Positions 16,199 through 25,602 of a stretch of 64,000 bases of DNA are shown here, in pieces. Both the position numbers and the translations under genes were made by a program. Position 1 is the first letter of the stretch. Each line of letters opens with the position of its first letter. Source of the DNA: an uncultured Polaribacter sp. (GTDB taxonomy: Bacteria; Bacteroidota; Bacteroidia; Flavobacteriales; Flavobacteriaceae); NCBI RefSeq assembly GCF_947501385.1, contig NZ_CANMVP010000011.1, forward strand, positions 1-64,000, read 5' to 3'. The notes under the pieces were generated by a model. It did not search any database. It was not told the DNA's origin and saw only the letters and a list, made by a program, of their open reading frames with translations.

Positions 16199-16852
16199 TT
16201 AATTTCCTTTCTTGTAATCTGCTAAAAACTTCGCCAAACCACTGTCTGTTAAAGGATGTCTTAACAAGCCTTCAATTGCGCTTAATGGACCCGTCATAAC
16301 ATCAGAACCTAACTTTGCACAATCTATAATATGCATTGTATGACGCACAGAAGCTGCTAAAATTTGGGTTTCGAAACCGTAATTGTCATAAATCAAACGA
16401 ATTTCTGAAATTAGGTTTAATCCGTCTGTAGAAATATCATCCAAACGTCCAATAAAAGGAGATACATAGGTTGCACCTGCTTTTGCAGCTAATAATGCTT
16501 GTCCCGCAGAAAAAACCAAGGTTACATTCGTTTTGATTCCTTTTGATGAAAAATATTTACATGCTTTTACACCGTCTTTTATCATCGGTAATTTCACAAC
16601 AATCTGCGGATTTAAAGCAGCCAAAGCTTCCCCTTCTTTTACCATTCCATCAAAATCTGTAGCAATTACTTCCGCAGAAACATCACCATCTACCAATTCA
16701 CAAATTTCTTTGTAATGATTAATAATATTTGCCTCACCGGTAATGCCTTCTTTTGCCATTAAAGATGGGTTTGTAGTAACACCGTCTAAAATACCTAAAG
16801 CTTGTGCTTCTTTAATCTGATCTAAATTTGCAGTATCTATAAAAAATTTCAT
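16199..16852 (-). CDS. fsa: Fructose-6-phosphate aldolase / transaldolase family protein
   Basis: A 217-residue TIM-barrel enzyme of the short transaldolase group. It starts [16 protein letters not shown] and has [13 protein letters not shown], the Schiff-base lysine segment [10 protein letters not shown] (about residue 86), [14 protein letters not shown], and [12 protein letters not shown]. Short members act either as transaldolases in the pentose phosphate pathway or as fructose-6-phosphate aldolases; sequence alone does not decide. In Bacteroidota lacking a long transaldolase, the pentose-phosphate role is likely. A TACCTTTG -7 element (minus strand, 16899-16892) lies about 40 nt upstream of the ATG. 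Confidence 0.94.
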   Translation of the reverse strand: MKFFIDTANLDQIKEAQALGILDGVTTNPSLMAKEGITGEANIINHYKEICELVDGDVSAEVIATDFDGMVKEGEALAALNPQIVVKLPMIKDGVKACKYFSSKGIKTNVTLVFSAGQALLAAKAGATYVSPFIGRLDDISTDGLNLISEIRLIYDNYGFETQILAASVRHTMHIIDCAKLGSDVMTGPLSAIEGLLRHPLTDSGLAKFLADYKKGN

Positions 16853-16910
16853 CTAGTTTGTTTTGCGTTTTTTTAATAATGTTTCGTTTTACAAAGGTAA
16901 TGAGATAAAA

Positions 16911-17282
16911 TTATTTTATGATTGGAACAAAAAGTATTTTATGATCATTTATAAACAATTCTAAGGTATCTTTTTTAAAGCGATCTAAGAATTTTTTATC
17001 TTTTATTCTAATTGTTTTTACATATTTTAAGGTATCCAAATACTTTTGATATTTAAAGTGAAAACAACTATCTAAAAATACTTTTGAACAAGCTTTTACA
17101 ATTACATCATTAGAAGCAAAAAAATGATACGTTTTTAAATTTGGGATGTCAAAAACTTGAATCTTATTTACAAAATTATTATCTTCTAAAGCAATATATT
17201 CATACTTATAAGGTGCACCAGGTGGCATTAAAAAACAAGAATTAAAAATAAATAATAAAATTATAAGAACTAATCTTTTCAT
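16911..17282 (-). CDS. Small putative lipoprotein
   Basis: A 123-residue protein with a short hydrophobic N-terminus ending in a lipobox-like FNSC (Cys16), so probably lipid-anchored. The rest is a small mixed alpha/beta region rich in Phe and Lys; I do not recognise a family. Its ATG overlaps the stop of the SDR gene by 4 nt (ATGA), so the two are translationally coupled. A functional link between them is only suggested. Confidence 0.65.
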   Translation of the reverse strand: MKRLVLIILLFIFNSCFLMPPGAPYKYEYIALEDNNFVNKIQVFDIPNLKTYHFFASNDVIVKACSKVFLDSCFHFKYQKYLDTLKYVKTIRIKDKKFLDRFKKDTLELFINDHKILFVPIIK

Positions 17283-18082
17283 AATTTATAATGATTCATT
17301 AATAATTTCTCATACATCTTATCTGGTAAAATTCGTTTTAAAACGATGGAGAACTTTTCCATAAAACCGCCTACCTTATAATGAATTTTAGGGTTTTCTG
17401 TTTGGATGATTTTATAAATAACTTTTGCCATTTCAATAGGATTCATTCCACTATCTACATGCGCATCCATTAACTCTAAATTGGTTTGATACTTTTCTTT
17501 GTAAGCAGAATTTTCAAAAACTGGTGTATGATATCTTCCCGCAGCAATGTTGGTAGCAAAATCTCCTGGAGCTACATTTACCATATGAATTCCAAAATTT
17601 TTCACTTCCATTCTCGTCGCTTCAGTAATTAATTCTAAAGCTCCTTTGGTTGCAGAATACAAACCTCTAAAAGGCAACCCCATATAACCTGCAATAGAAG
17701 TTACGTTGATAATTGTACCTGAATTCTGAGACCTCATTTGAGGTAAAACAGCTTTCATTACATCGATTGTACCAAAAAGATTTGTATTGAAAACGGCTCT
17801 CATTTCTTCGGTTGGTGTGTCTTCTATGGGGCCAGTAATTCCCATGCCTGCATTATTTACCAAAACATCTAGCTTTCCTTCTTTTGCGATGATAAGATCA
17901 ACAGCTTTGTTTATAGATTGGACATCTAAGACATCCAAAGCAATCATTTCGAAGGAAAATTTTTGTGTTGTATCAGGATTTCTACTGGTTCCGTACACTT
18001 TAAAGCCTTTTTCTGACAAAAAAATAGCGATTGCTTTTCCTATTCCTGAAGAAGCACCAGTAATTAAAACAACTTTAGACAT
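17279..18082 (-). CDS. Short-chain dehydrogenase/reductase
   Basis: A 267-residue classical SDR. It has the Rossmann cofactor motif TGASSGIG (about 8-15), NNAGMG (about 80), the catalytic Ser region NVTSIAGYMG, and YSATKGALE with the Tyr-x-x-x-Lys pair. A C-terminal basic helix may face the membrane. An Arg-containing motif after the second strand (GTSRNPD) suggests NADPH preference. The substrate is unknown. The ORF extends four codons upstream only by a TTG, so I start at the ATG at 18082. The first 22 codons and the whole leader lie in the first copy of a 222-bp tandem triplication. Confidence 0.9.
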   Translation of the reverse strand: MSKVVLITGASSGIGKAIAIFLSEKGFKVYGTSRNPDTTQKFSFEMIALDVLDVQSINKAVDLIIAKEGKLDVLVNNAGMGITGPIEDTPTEEMRAVFNTNLFGTIDVMKAVLPQMRSQNSGTIINVTSIAGYMGLPFRGLYSATKGALELITEATRMEVKNFGIHMVNVAPGDFATNIAAGRYHTPVFENSAYKEKYQTNLELMDAHVDSGMNPIEMAKVIYKIIQTENPKIHYKVGGFMEKFSIVLKRILPDKMYEKLLMNHYKL

Positions 18083-18226
18083 AAAAGAGTTCAAGATTTA
18101 AAGTTTAGAATTCAAGGTTTCGCAAATATCATAAAACTAATTTATAAATGTAAACAAATAGCTAGTTAAATAAGATCTCTTTTTCAAGTCAGAAGTTTTT
18201 TTGAAGTCCTTTCCTTTGGAAAGGAT

Positions 18227-18304
18227 TTAGGATAGGAATAAAAAAATAGCGATTGCTTTTCCTATTCCTGAGGAAGCACCAGTAATTAAAACAACTTTAG
18301 ACAT
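18227..18304 (-). pseudogene. Truncated SDR 5' fragment, copy 2
   Basis: The ATG at 18304 starts a 25-codon ORF: the first 22 residues of the SDR (through the TGASSGIG motif), then three junction residues and a stop. It is created by the tandem duplication, and no catalytic part remains. If the duplicated promoter is active, this mini-ORF would be translated ahead of the intact gene. Confidence 0.75.
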
Positions 18305-18448
18305 AAAAGAGTTCAAGATTTAAAGTTTAGAATTCAAGGTTTCGCAAATATCATAAAACTAAATTATAAATGTAAACAAATAGCTAGTTAAATAAGATCT
18401 CTTTTTGAAGTCAGAAGTTTTTTTGAAGTCCTTTCCTTTGGAAAGGAT

Positions 18449-18526
18449 TTAGGATAGGAATAAAAAAATAGCGATTGCTTTTCCTATTCCTGAAGAAGCA
18501 CCAGTAATTAAAACAACTTTAGACAT
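18449..18526 (-). pseudogene. Truncated SDR 5' fragment, copy 3
   Basis: It has the same 25-codon structure as the fragment at 18227-18304, starting at the ATG at 18526. It ends at the same relative stop in the REP-like junction. Confidence 0.75.
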
Positions 18527-18692
18527 AAAAGAGTTCAAGATTTAAAGTTTAGAATTCAAAGTTTCGCAAATATCATAAAACTAATTTATAAATGTAAACA
18601 AATAGCTAGTTAAATAAGATCTCTTTTTGAAGTCAGAAGTTTTTTTGAAGTCATTTCCTTTGGAAAGGATTTAGGATAGAAATAAAAAAAAT

Positions 18693-18786
18693 GGCAAGCT
18701 ATCTACATCACACCGCTACAACCTAATACCTTTGCTGCGTTCCCGCCCTGGAGGATTCAAAGGGAGCTAGTTGTGTAGGACTTGCC
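18693..18786 (-). ncRNA. ffs: Small (4.5S-type) signal recognition particle RNA
   Basis: Read on the minus strand, the 94-nt RNA starts GGCAAG and ends CTTGCC, closing a long hairpin. Its apical domain holds CAGGGCGGGAACGCAGCAAAGG, the conserved asymmetric and symmetric loops that bind Ffh and FtsY. It has a perfect promoter just upstream and a T8 run just past the closing helix, so the RNA's own stem probably serves as terminator. FtsY is encoded at 6.3 kb. Confidence 0.93.
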
Positions 18787-18790
18787 GATG

Positions 18791-18820
18791 CAAATTTACA
18801 ATCTATTTTTATGAAAACAA
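18791..18820 (-). promoter_or_regulatory. SRP RNA promoter
   Basis: On the minus strand TTG (18820-18818), a 19-nt spacer and TAAATTTG (18798-18791), a full consensus match. It is placed 4 nt before the mature RNA 5' end. Confidence 0.8.
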
Positions 18821-18965
18821 TTAAAAATAGATTAATTTTTTTGTAACATTTTTAATACTCTGAATACTAATTAATTGTTTTGATAGTTTATAAAAATTTA
18901 TAAAAAATAAAACTATCTCAATGAAATGAATATATTTGTATCACTAACTAAAATTAAAAAAACAA

Positions 18966-19487
18966 ATGGAAAATCAAACAAACAGTAAAAGTATTATTTT
19001 AAATTATGGCTTATATTTAGGTTTAGCCTCTGTAATTATAGCTTTGATAAAATATGCGACTGGAAATCTTTATGTACAAGAATACTATTCTGGTATTGTT
19101 GGTATATTATTACTTATAGCTTTTATAGTACTTGGTATAAAAAAATATAAAAGTGATAACGGTGGTTTTATTTCTTTTGGTCAATCAGTAAAGATTGGTA
19201 TTGGTTTAACAATGATTGCTACATTAATAATAATCGCCTATTATTTTTTATTATCTACTTTTATAGAGCCTGACTTTGCTGCAAATTCTATTGAAGCACA
19301 GAAAGTAATGCTTGCCGATTCTTTTGGAATGACGGAAGGACAAATCGAAGAAGCTACAAAGAATGCAGGAGATAACTTTAGTTTAAACTTATTTGGAGGA
19401 ATTCTTATTATGAACTTATTCTTAGGAGGCATTACATCTTTAATAGCTGGAGCTATCATGAAAAAATCTGAAGAAGAAACGTATTAA
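18966..19487 (+). CDS. DUF4199 membrane protein
   Basis: A 173-residue protein with four predicted helices (about 12-30, 42-60, 75-97, 140-162). The helix 2-3 loop KKYKSDNGGFISFGQSVKIG is the hallmark of DUF4199, a Bacteroidota family of unknown function. The loop between helices 3 and 4 is acidic and soluble. A TATATTTG -7 element (18931-18938) precedes it. A family 2 glycosyltransferase gene follows 47 nt later. In many flavobacteria these two are adjacent, so a shared envelope role is plausible. Confidence 0.88.
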   Translation: MENQTNSKSIILNYGLYLGLASVIIALIKYATGNLYVQEYYSGIVGILLLIAFIVLGIKKYKSDNGGFISFGQSVKIGIGLTMIATLIIIAYYFLLSTFIEPDFAANSIEAQKVMLADSFGMTEGQIEEATKNAGDNFSLNLFGGILIMNLFLGGITSLIAGAIMKKSEEETY

Positions 19488-19534
19488 ACATTGTTTAAAA
19501 GTTCTTAAAGTTAAAACTTTACAACTACATAGAT

Positions 19535-20491
19535 ATGGATATTTCGGTAGTAATACCACTTCTTAATGAAGCAGCATCTTTACAAGAATTACACGATTGG
19601 ATTGCAAAAGTTATGCAATCCAATCGTTATTTATATGAAATAATTTTTATTGATGATGGAAGTACAGATGCTTCTTGGACGGTTATTGAACAATTAGCAG
19701 AAAAGAATACGGCTGTAAAAGGAATTCGTTTTCAAAAAAACTTTGGAAAATCGCAAGCCTTAGACGCTGGTTTTGAACTCGCAAAAGGCGATGTTATAAT
19801 TACCATGGATGCAGATTTACAAGACAATCCAGAAGAGATTCCAGAATTATATGACCTGATCATAAAAGAAAATTTCGATTTGATTTCTGGTTGGAAAAAG
19901 AAACGGTATGACAATGTTGTTACCAAAAATATTCCTTCAAAATTATTTAATGCTGCGGCTAGAAAAACATCTGGTCTAAAATTACATGATTTTAATTGTG
20001 GTTTAAAAGCCTATAAAAACGAAGTCATTAAAACCGTTAAGGTAAGCGGAGAAATGCACAGGTACATTCCTGTATTAGCTAAAAACGAAGGTTTTACGAA
20101 GATTGGCGAAAAAGTGGTGCAACATCAAGCAAGAAAATACGGCGTTACAAAATTTGGGATGGAGCGATTTGTAAATGGCTTTTTAGATTTAATTACCATC
20201 TCCTTTTTATCAAAATTTGGTAAAAAGCCCATGCACTTTTTTGGTCTTTGGGGAACTTTTATGTTTCTTTTCGGAACAACAACCGCATTTTATATTGGTC
20301 TTTTAAAACTCTATAAAGTTTACAATGGCATGAAAACAATTTTAGTTACAGACAACCCGTGGTTTTACATTGCGTTGACATCTATGATTTTAGGAACTTT
20401 ATTATTTTTAGCAGGTTTTATTGGCGAATTGATAATACAGAGCAAAAGCAATGAAAAACACTACTCCATAAAGGAAAAACTCAATTTCTAA
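19535..20491 (+). CDS. Polyprenyl-phosphate-type family 2 glycosyltransferase
   Basis: A 318-residue GT2 enzyme. The GT-A domain (about 1-230) starts ISVVIPLLNEAASL and has FIDDGSTD, the metal-binding MDADLQDNPE, and the acceptor region HRYIPVLAKNEGF. Two C-terminal membrane helices follow (about 232-255 and 272-298). This is the DPM1/GtrB-like layout, which transfers a sugar to polyprenyl phosphate at the inner membrane. The sugar is unknown. It lies in a forward gene run with DUF4199, a phosphohexomutase and an ABC exporter, consistent with supplying envelope glycan precursors. Confidence 0.92.
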   Translation: MDISVVIPLLNEAASLQELHDWIAKVMQSNRYLYEIIFIDDGSTDASWTVIEQLAEKNTAVKGIRFQKNFGKSQALDAGFELAKGDVIITMDADLQDNPEEIPELYDLIIKENFDLISGWKKKRYDNVVTKNIPSKLFNAAARKTSGLKLHDFNCGLKAYKNEVIKTVKVSGEMHRYIPVLAKNEGFTKIGEKVVQHQARKYGVTKFGMERFVNGFLDLITISFLSKFGKKPMHFFGLWGTFMFLFGTTTAFYIGLLKLYKVYNGMKTILVTDNPWFYIALTSMILGTLLFLAGFIGELIIQSKSNEKHYSIKEKLNF

Positions 20492-20532
20492 AATGTATCT
20501 TTGCATTTTATAAGCATAAAAATAAACTAAAA

Positions 20533-22248
20533 ATGAGCGAAATTTTAGACAAAGCAAAACAGTGGTTATCTGCTACTTTTGATACTGAAACTCAACAAGA
20601 AATTCAGCAATTAATTACTGCTAATTCACCAGACTTAGCAGACAGATTCTATAAAGATATGGAATTTGGTACTGGAGGAATGCGTGGAATTATGGGCGCA
20701 GGAACCAACAGAATTAATAAATATACTTTAGGGAGAGCTACACAAGGTTTGTCTAATTACATGCTAGAAAACGTTCAAAAGAAACAATTAAAAGTTGTAA
20801 TTGCTTACGATTGTAGACACAATAGCAAAAAGTTTGCAAAAGTTGTTGCAGACGTTTTTTCTGCAAATAACATACAGGTATTTTTGTTTGAAGACTTAAG
20901 AGCAACTCCAGAATTATCATTTGCAGTTCGTCATTTAAACTGTGATGCTGGTATTGTTTTAACAGCTTCTCACAATCCGCCAGAATACAATGGTTATAAA
21001 GTGTATTGGGCAGATGGCGGACAAATAGTTCCTCCGCATGATGGTGGAATTATCAATAAAGTAAATGCTTTAGATTTTTCTGAAATAAACTTTAAAGCAA
21101 ATGAAGCACTCATCGAAACCATTGGGAAAGAAGTAGACGATGCTTTTATAGAAGCTTCTGTTAAAAATGGTTCTTTATCAAATGCTATTGATAGAAAAAA
21201 TTTAAAAATAGTTTTTACCTCTTTGCATGGAACATCTATTGTATCTATACCTGATGCTTTAGCAAAAGCGGGGTATACAGATGTTCATATTGTTGAAGCA
21301 CAAAGAGCGCCAGATGGAGATTTTCCAACGGTAAAATCACCAAACCCAGAAGAACCAGAAGCTTTAAAAATGGCAACTGATTTGGCAAATAAAATAAATG
21401 CTGATATTGTTATTGGCACAGATCCTGACTGCGACAGATTAGGAGTTGCTGTAAGAGATACCGATGGCAATATAAAATTGATGAATGGCAACCAGACCAT
21501 GGTTGTGATGACAAAATTCTTATTAAAAAAGTGGAAGGATGCAGGTAAGATTAATGGGAAACAGTTTGTAGGTTCTACCATTGTATCCACAGAATTGGTA
21601 AACGATTTGGCAAATAGTTACAATGTTGAAACCAAAGTTGGTTTAACAGGTTTTAAATGGATTGCTAAAATGGTGCGTGATTTTCCAGAACTCGATTTTA
21701 TTGGCGGTGGTGAAGAAAGCTTTGGGTATATGGTTGGCGATTTTGTTAGAGATAAAGATGCCGTTACCGCCACACTACTTGCTTGTGAGGTTGCTGCGTA
21801 TGCCAAACAAAACGGGAGCTCTTTCTATAAAGAACTATTAGCTATTTATGTAGACAACAGTTTTTACAAAGAACATTTAATTTCTATCACAAAAAAAGGA
21901 ATGGACGGAGCTACGCAAATACAACAAATGTTGAGCGATATGCGGAACAATCCTTTGACAGAAATAGATGGAGAAAAAGTAGCAACATTATCTGATTATG
22001 AAGCTTCTATTCAAAAGAATTTGATAACTGGTAAAACATCAAAAATTGATTTACCAAAATCAAACGTATTGATTTACCAAACTGAAAACGGAACAAGAAT
22101 TGCGGCAAGACCAAGTGGAACAGAACCTAAGATAAAATTTTATTTCAGTGTGAATTCAAACTTAAATTCAAAAGAAAATTCAGTAAAAGTTGAGGCAAAT
22201 TTAGATGCAAAAATTCAACGCATTATAAAAGAGATGAAATTGAATTAA
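20533..22248 (+). CDS. Phosphoglucomutase/phosphomannomutase
   Basis: A 571-residue alpha-D-phosphohexomutase. It has GTGGMRGIMG, the catalytic phosphoserine loop TASHNPPEYNGYKVYW, the metal loop DPDCDRLG, the sugar-binding loop GGEESFGY, and the phosphate-binding RPSGTEPKIKFY. The length and loop sequences match the PgcA-like bifunctional group, which interconverts glucose- or mannose-1- and -6-phosphates for nucleotide-sugar synthesis. A TATCTTTG -7 element lies at 20496-20503. Its stop overlaps the ABC transporter start by one base (TAATG). Confidence 0.94.
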   Translation: MSEILDKAKQWLSATFDTETQQEIQQLITANSPDLADRFYKDMEFGTGGMRGIMGAGTNRINKYTLGRATQGLSNYMLENVQKKQLKVVIAYDCRHNSKKFAKVVADVFSANNIQVFLFEDLRATPELSFAVRHLNCDAGIVLTASHNPPEYNGYKVYWADGGQIVPPHDGGIINKVNALDFSEINFKANEALIETIGKEVDDAFIEASVKNGSLSNAIDRKNLKIVFTSLHGTSIVSIPDALAKAGYTDVHIVEAQRAPDGDFPTVKSPNPEEPEALKMATDLANKINADIVIGTDPDCDRLGVAVRDTDGNIKLMNGNQTMVVMTKFLLKKWKDAGKINGKQFVGSTIVSTELVNDLANSYNVETKVGLTGFKWIAKMVRDFPELDFIGGGEESFGYMVGDFVRDKDAVTATLLACEVAAYAKQNGSSFYKELLAIYVDNSFYKEHLISITKKGMDGATQIQQMLSDMRNNPLTEIDGEKVATLSDYEASIQKNLITGKTSKIDLPKSNVLIYQTENGTRIAARPSGTEPKIKFYFSVNSNLNSKENSVKVEANLDAKIQRIIKEMKLN

Positions 22249-24077
22249 TGAGCTATTTTAAGGATATTTTAAAATATGAAAAGAAGTATAGAAAGTTTAC
22301 ACTCTTAAACATTCTATTCAATATTTTATATGCAATTTTTAATGTGCTCTCTGTTTTAGCATTTATTCCTGTTTTAAACATTTTATTTGGTAAAGAGAAA
22401 AAAGTAATTGTAAAACCTATATATGAAGATATAGCTAGCATTGGTAGTTATGCTGAAAATAGTTTCAACTACTTTATTTATCAAAAAATATTAGATGAAG
22501 GTGAAATTAGCGTTTTACTTTTTATCTGTATACTATCACTCTCACTTTTCTTTTTCAAAAATTTATTTAGATATTTAGCCTCTTATGTGATCACTTTCCT
22601 AAGAACTGGTGTTGTTAAAGATTTACGTGATAAAATATATCATAAAATTGTAGAATTACCTGTTTCTTACTTTTCAGAAAAAAGAAAAGGAGACATTATA
22701 GCAAGAATGACAGCAGATGTACAAGAGGTAGAAAATTCAATATTAAAATCTATAGAAGTCATCGTAAGAGAACCTTTAACAGTTATAATTTCAATAAGTA
22801 TTATGCTTTTTATGAGTGTAAAACTGACCCTTTTTGTATTTATTTTACTACCAGTTTCTGGATTTATTATCTCATCAGTTAGTAAAAAATTAAAAGCAAA
22901 CTCGGTTAAGGCTCAAAAAGAAACCGGTAATTTTTTATCTTTTATTGAAGAGACCTTAACGGGGTTAAGAATTATCAAAGGTTTTAATGCAGAACATGTT
23001 ATTGAAAAAAAATTCAATGATTCTACCTCTAGTTTTCGAAAATTAATGACGAGTGTTTTTCACAGACAAACCTTAGCTTCTCCTATGAGTGAGTTCTTAG
23101 GTTCTGCAACAATAATTGCAATTCTTTGGTATGGTGGAGTTGAAGTTATAAATAAAACGAGTGCTTTAGATTCCAGTAAATTTCTAGGTTATATTCTTCT
23201 TTTTTATACGGTTTTAAATCCTATAAAATTAATTACAACTACCTATTATAATGTTCAAAAAGGGGAAGCTTCTGCAGAAAGAATTATGCAGGTTTTGAAT
23301 ACTGAGAATCAAATAAAAGACAAGATAAACGCCACCGCAAAAGAAGAGTTTAAAAGTAAAATTGAATTTAAAAACATTTCTTTTAAGTATAAAAAAGAAT
23401 ATGTTTTAAAAGACTTTTCTTTAACTATTAATAAAGGAGAAACGGTTGCTTTGGTTGGGCAATCTGGAAGTGGGAAATCTACCTTAGCAAATTTAATTAC
23501 ACGTTTTTATGACGTTGGTAAAGGCGACATAATAATTGACAATCAGAACATTAAAGACATTACAAAAAAATCGTTGCGGAATTTAATGGGCATTGTTTCT
23601 CAAGATTCTATTTTATTTAATGACACCATTACAAATAACATAAAATTAGGCGCTCAAAATGCAAGTGATCTAGCCGTTTTAGATGCTGCTAAAATTGCAA
23701 ATGCATACGAGTTTATTAGAGAATTACCTTTGCAGTTTGAAACCAATATTGGTGACAGTGGAAATACCCTTTCTGGCGGACAAAAACAACGTTTATCGAT
23801 TGCGAGAGCTGTTTTAAAGAATCCACCCATTATGATTTTAGACGAAGCTACTTCTGCGTTAGACACAGAATCTGAACAATTGGTACAAATTGCTTTAGAA
23901 AAAATGATGAAAAATAGAACCTCTTTAGTAATTGCACACAGATTATCTACCATACAAAAAGCAGATAAAATTGTAGTCATGAAAAAAGGTAAAATTGTTG
24001 AACAAGGAAAACATGACGAATTACTTGACAAAAAAGGAGAATACTTTAAGTTGGTTAATATGCAATCTTTAAGCTAA
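22248..24077 (+). CDS. MsbA-like ABC exporter (fused permease and ATPase)
   Basis: A 609-residue half-transporter. The six-helix membrane domain (about 15-340) has an extended first periplasmic loop. The ATPase domain (about 370-605) has Walker A GQSGSGKST, the signature LSGGQKQR, Walker B MILDEATSALD and the H-loop AHRLST. It forms homodimers that flip lipids or lipid-linked glycans across the inner membrane. Translational coupling to the phosphohexomutase and the nearby glycosyltransferase suggest an envelope lipid or glycolipid substrate. Its last 9 nt overlap the convergent CCA-transferase gene. Confidence 0.93.
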   Translation: MSYFKDILKYEKKYRKFTLLNILFNILYAIFNVLSVLAFIPVLNILFGKEKKVIVKPIYEDIASIGSYAENSFNYFIYQKILDEGEISVLLFICILSLSLFFFKNLFRYLASYVITFLRTGVVKDLRDKIYHKIVELPVSYFSEKRKGDIIARMTADVQEVENSILKSIEVIVREPLTVIISISIMLFMSVKLTLFVFILLPVSGFIISSVSKKLKANSVKAQKETGNFLSFIEETLTGLRIIKGFNAEHVIEKKFNDSTSSFRKLMTSVFHRQTLASPMSEFLGSATIIAILWYGGVEVINKTSALDSSKFLGYILLFYTVLNPIKLITTTYYNVQKGEASAERIMQVLNTENQIKDKINATAKEEFKSKIEFKNISFKYKKEYVLKDFSLTINKGETVALVGQSGSGKSTLANLITRFYDVGKGDIIIDNQNIKDITKKSLRNLMGIVSQDSILFNDTITNNIKLGAQNASDLAVLDAAKIANAYEFIRELPLQFETNIGDSGNTLSGGQKQRLSIARAVLKNPPIMILDEATSALDTESEQLVQIALEKMMKNRTSLVIAHRLSTIQKADKIVVMKKGKIVEQGKHDELLDKKGEYFKLVNMQSLS

Positions 24078-25490
24078 TTGTAAGCCTAATTTTTTTCCTT
24101 TTTCAATCATAAAATCATAAGAAGCTTGGTGTTCATTTGGTATTTTCCCATCTAAAATGGCTTCTTTTATCGCTTCTTTTATTTGACCAATTTCTCTACA
24201 AGGTTTTAAATTAAAAGCCTTCATAATCTCTTCACCAGAAACTGGTGGTTGAAAATTACGTACTTTATCTCTTTCTTCAACTTCTTTTATTTTAGAGCGA
24301 ACCAACTCAAAATTTTGATGATATCTTTTAAATTTCTTCGGATTTTTTGTGGTGATATCTGCCTCACATAGTGTCATTAAAGCATTAATATCATCACCAG
24401 CATCAAAAACCAAACGTCTTACGGCCGCATCTGTAACTTCACTTGCCAAAACAATTGGTCGAGAGCTCAACAACACCATTTTTTGAACAAATTTCATTTT
24501 AGTATTCAACGGCATTTTTAGGCGTTTGAACAATTTATAGACCATTTTAGAACCTACAAATTCATGCGCATGAAATGTCCAGCCAACTTTTTTACTAAAT
24601 TTTTTTGTGGGTGCTTTTCCAATATCATGCAACAAGGCTGCCCAGCGCAACCAAACATCATTTGTGTATTTTGAAATATTATCTACAACTTCTAAAGTAT
24701 GATAAAAATTATCTTTATGCTTTTGCCCTTCAACCTCTTCTACTCCTTTTAAATTAATTAATTCTGGAAGAATCTGAGGCAATAATTTTGTTTTTTCTAG
24801 CAATAAGAATCCTATAGATGGTTTTGATGCACTTAGTATTTTATGCAACTCATCTACAATGCGTTCTCTCGTAATAATTTCTAATCTGTGCGCGTTTTTT
24901 GCTATAGCTAATAATGAGTTTTCTTCAATTTTAAAATCTAATTGTGTTGCAAAACGAACGGCACGCATCATTCTTAAAGGATCATCAGAATAGGTAATAT
25001 CTGGATTTAAAGGCGTTCTAATAATTCCTTTTTCTAAATCTAGCATTCCATCAAACGGATCTAACAATTCCCCAAAATTAGCTTCATTTAAACTCAACGC
25101 CAATGCATTTATAGTAAAATCGCGTCTATTTTGATCGTCCTGTAAACTTCCTTTAGAAACTTCTGGGTTTCTACTTTCTTCAGAATACGATTCTTTTCTA
25201 GCACCTACAAATTCAATTTCAATATCTTGATAACGCAACATGGCTGTACCGTACGTTTTAAAAATTTGAACTTTGGGTTTGTTTGGTAACAACTTAGAAA
25301 CTTGAAGCGCCAAATCAATACCACTTCCAATGGCAACAATATCAATATCTTTTGCGGTGCCTCTTTTTAGGAAAAAATCTCTTACAAAACCACCAATTAC
25401 ATAACTTTCTACATCAATATTTTGCGATGCTTGAGAAATAATTTTAAAGATTTTTAATGAAATAGCCTCTTTCGAGATTTGTTTTTGCAT
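24069..25490 (-). CDS. CCA tRNA nucleotidyltransferase (poly(A) polymerase family, HD domain)
   Basis: A 473-residue class II nucleotidyltransferase. It has GGFVRDFFLKR, the catalytic carboxylates in KDIDIV, RRDFTINALAL, and the RNA-binding SDDPLRMMRAVRFA region. A C-terminal HD phosphohydrolase domain follows (LLHDIGKAPTKKF). It adds or repairs the 3'-CCA of tRNAs; the HD domain can remove 2',3'-cyclic phosphates in studied relatives. It is convergent with the ABC transporter gene with a 9-nt overlap. Its own consensus promoter lies about 85-110 nt upstream. Confidence 0.93.
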   Translation of the reverse strand: MQKQISKEAISLKIFKIISQASQNIDVESYVIGGFVRDFFLKRGTAKDIDIVAIGSGIDLALQVSKLLPNKPKVQIFKTYGTAMLRYQDIEIEFVGARKESYSEESRNPEVSKGSLQDDQNRRDFTINALALSLNEANFGELLDPFDGMLDLEKGIIRTPLNPDITYSDDPLRMMRAVRFATQLDFKIEENSLLAIAKNAHRLEIITRERIVDELHKILSASKPSIGFLLLEKTKLLPQILPELINLKGVEEVEGQKHKDNFYHTLEVVDNISKYTNDVWLRWAALLHDIGKAPTKKFSKKVGWTFHAHEFVGSKMVYKLFKRLKMPLNTKMKFVQKMVLLSSRPIVLASEVTDAAVRRLVFDAGDDINALMTLCEADITTKNPKKFKRYHQNFELVRSKIKEVEERDKVRNFQPPVSGEEIMKAFNLKPCREIGQIKEAIKEAILDGKIPNEHQASYDFMIEKGKKLGLQLA

Positions 25491-25572
25491 GAACTATGGT
25501 CTTAAGGCCAGAATATGTTTCATCTATAATAATTGACAGTTTTAGATGATGTATATTCACTTTATTTTAGTG

Positions 25573-25602
25573 CAAATTTACTATATAATCAACATCTTTC
25601 AA
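25573..25602 (-). promoter_or_regulatory. CCA-transferase promoter
   Basis: On the minus strand TTG (25602-25600), a 19-nt spacer and TAAATTTG (25580-25573), a full consensus match. The leader is about 75 nt. Confidence 0.65.

Larger units (their letters stand above)
18018..18683. repeat. 222-bp unit in three tandem copies
   Basis: The copies are 18018-18239, 18240-18461 and 18462-18683, differing by only a handful of substitutions. Each contains the first 22 codons of the SDR gene, its leader, and a REP-like hairpin (CCTTTCC-TTT-GGAAAGG plus TTTAGGATAGG) at the junction. Only the first copy is joined to the rest of the SDR gene. The third copy ends at the terminator T-run of the SRP RNA. 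Confidence 0.95.

Noticed and set aside
18693..18786. tRNA or tmRNA at this GC-richer island
   Set aside because: The conserved loop CAGGGCGGGAACGCAGCAAAGG and long closing hairpin identify the SRP RNA; no cloverleaf is seen.
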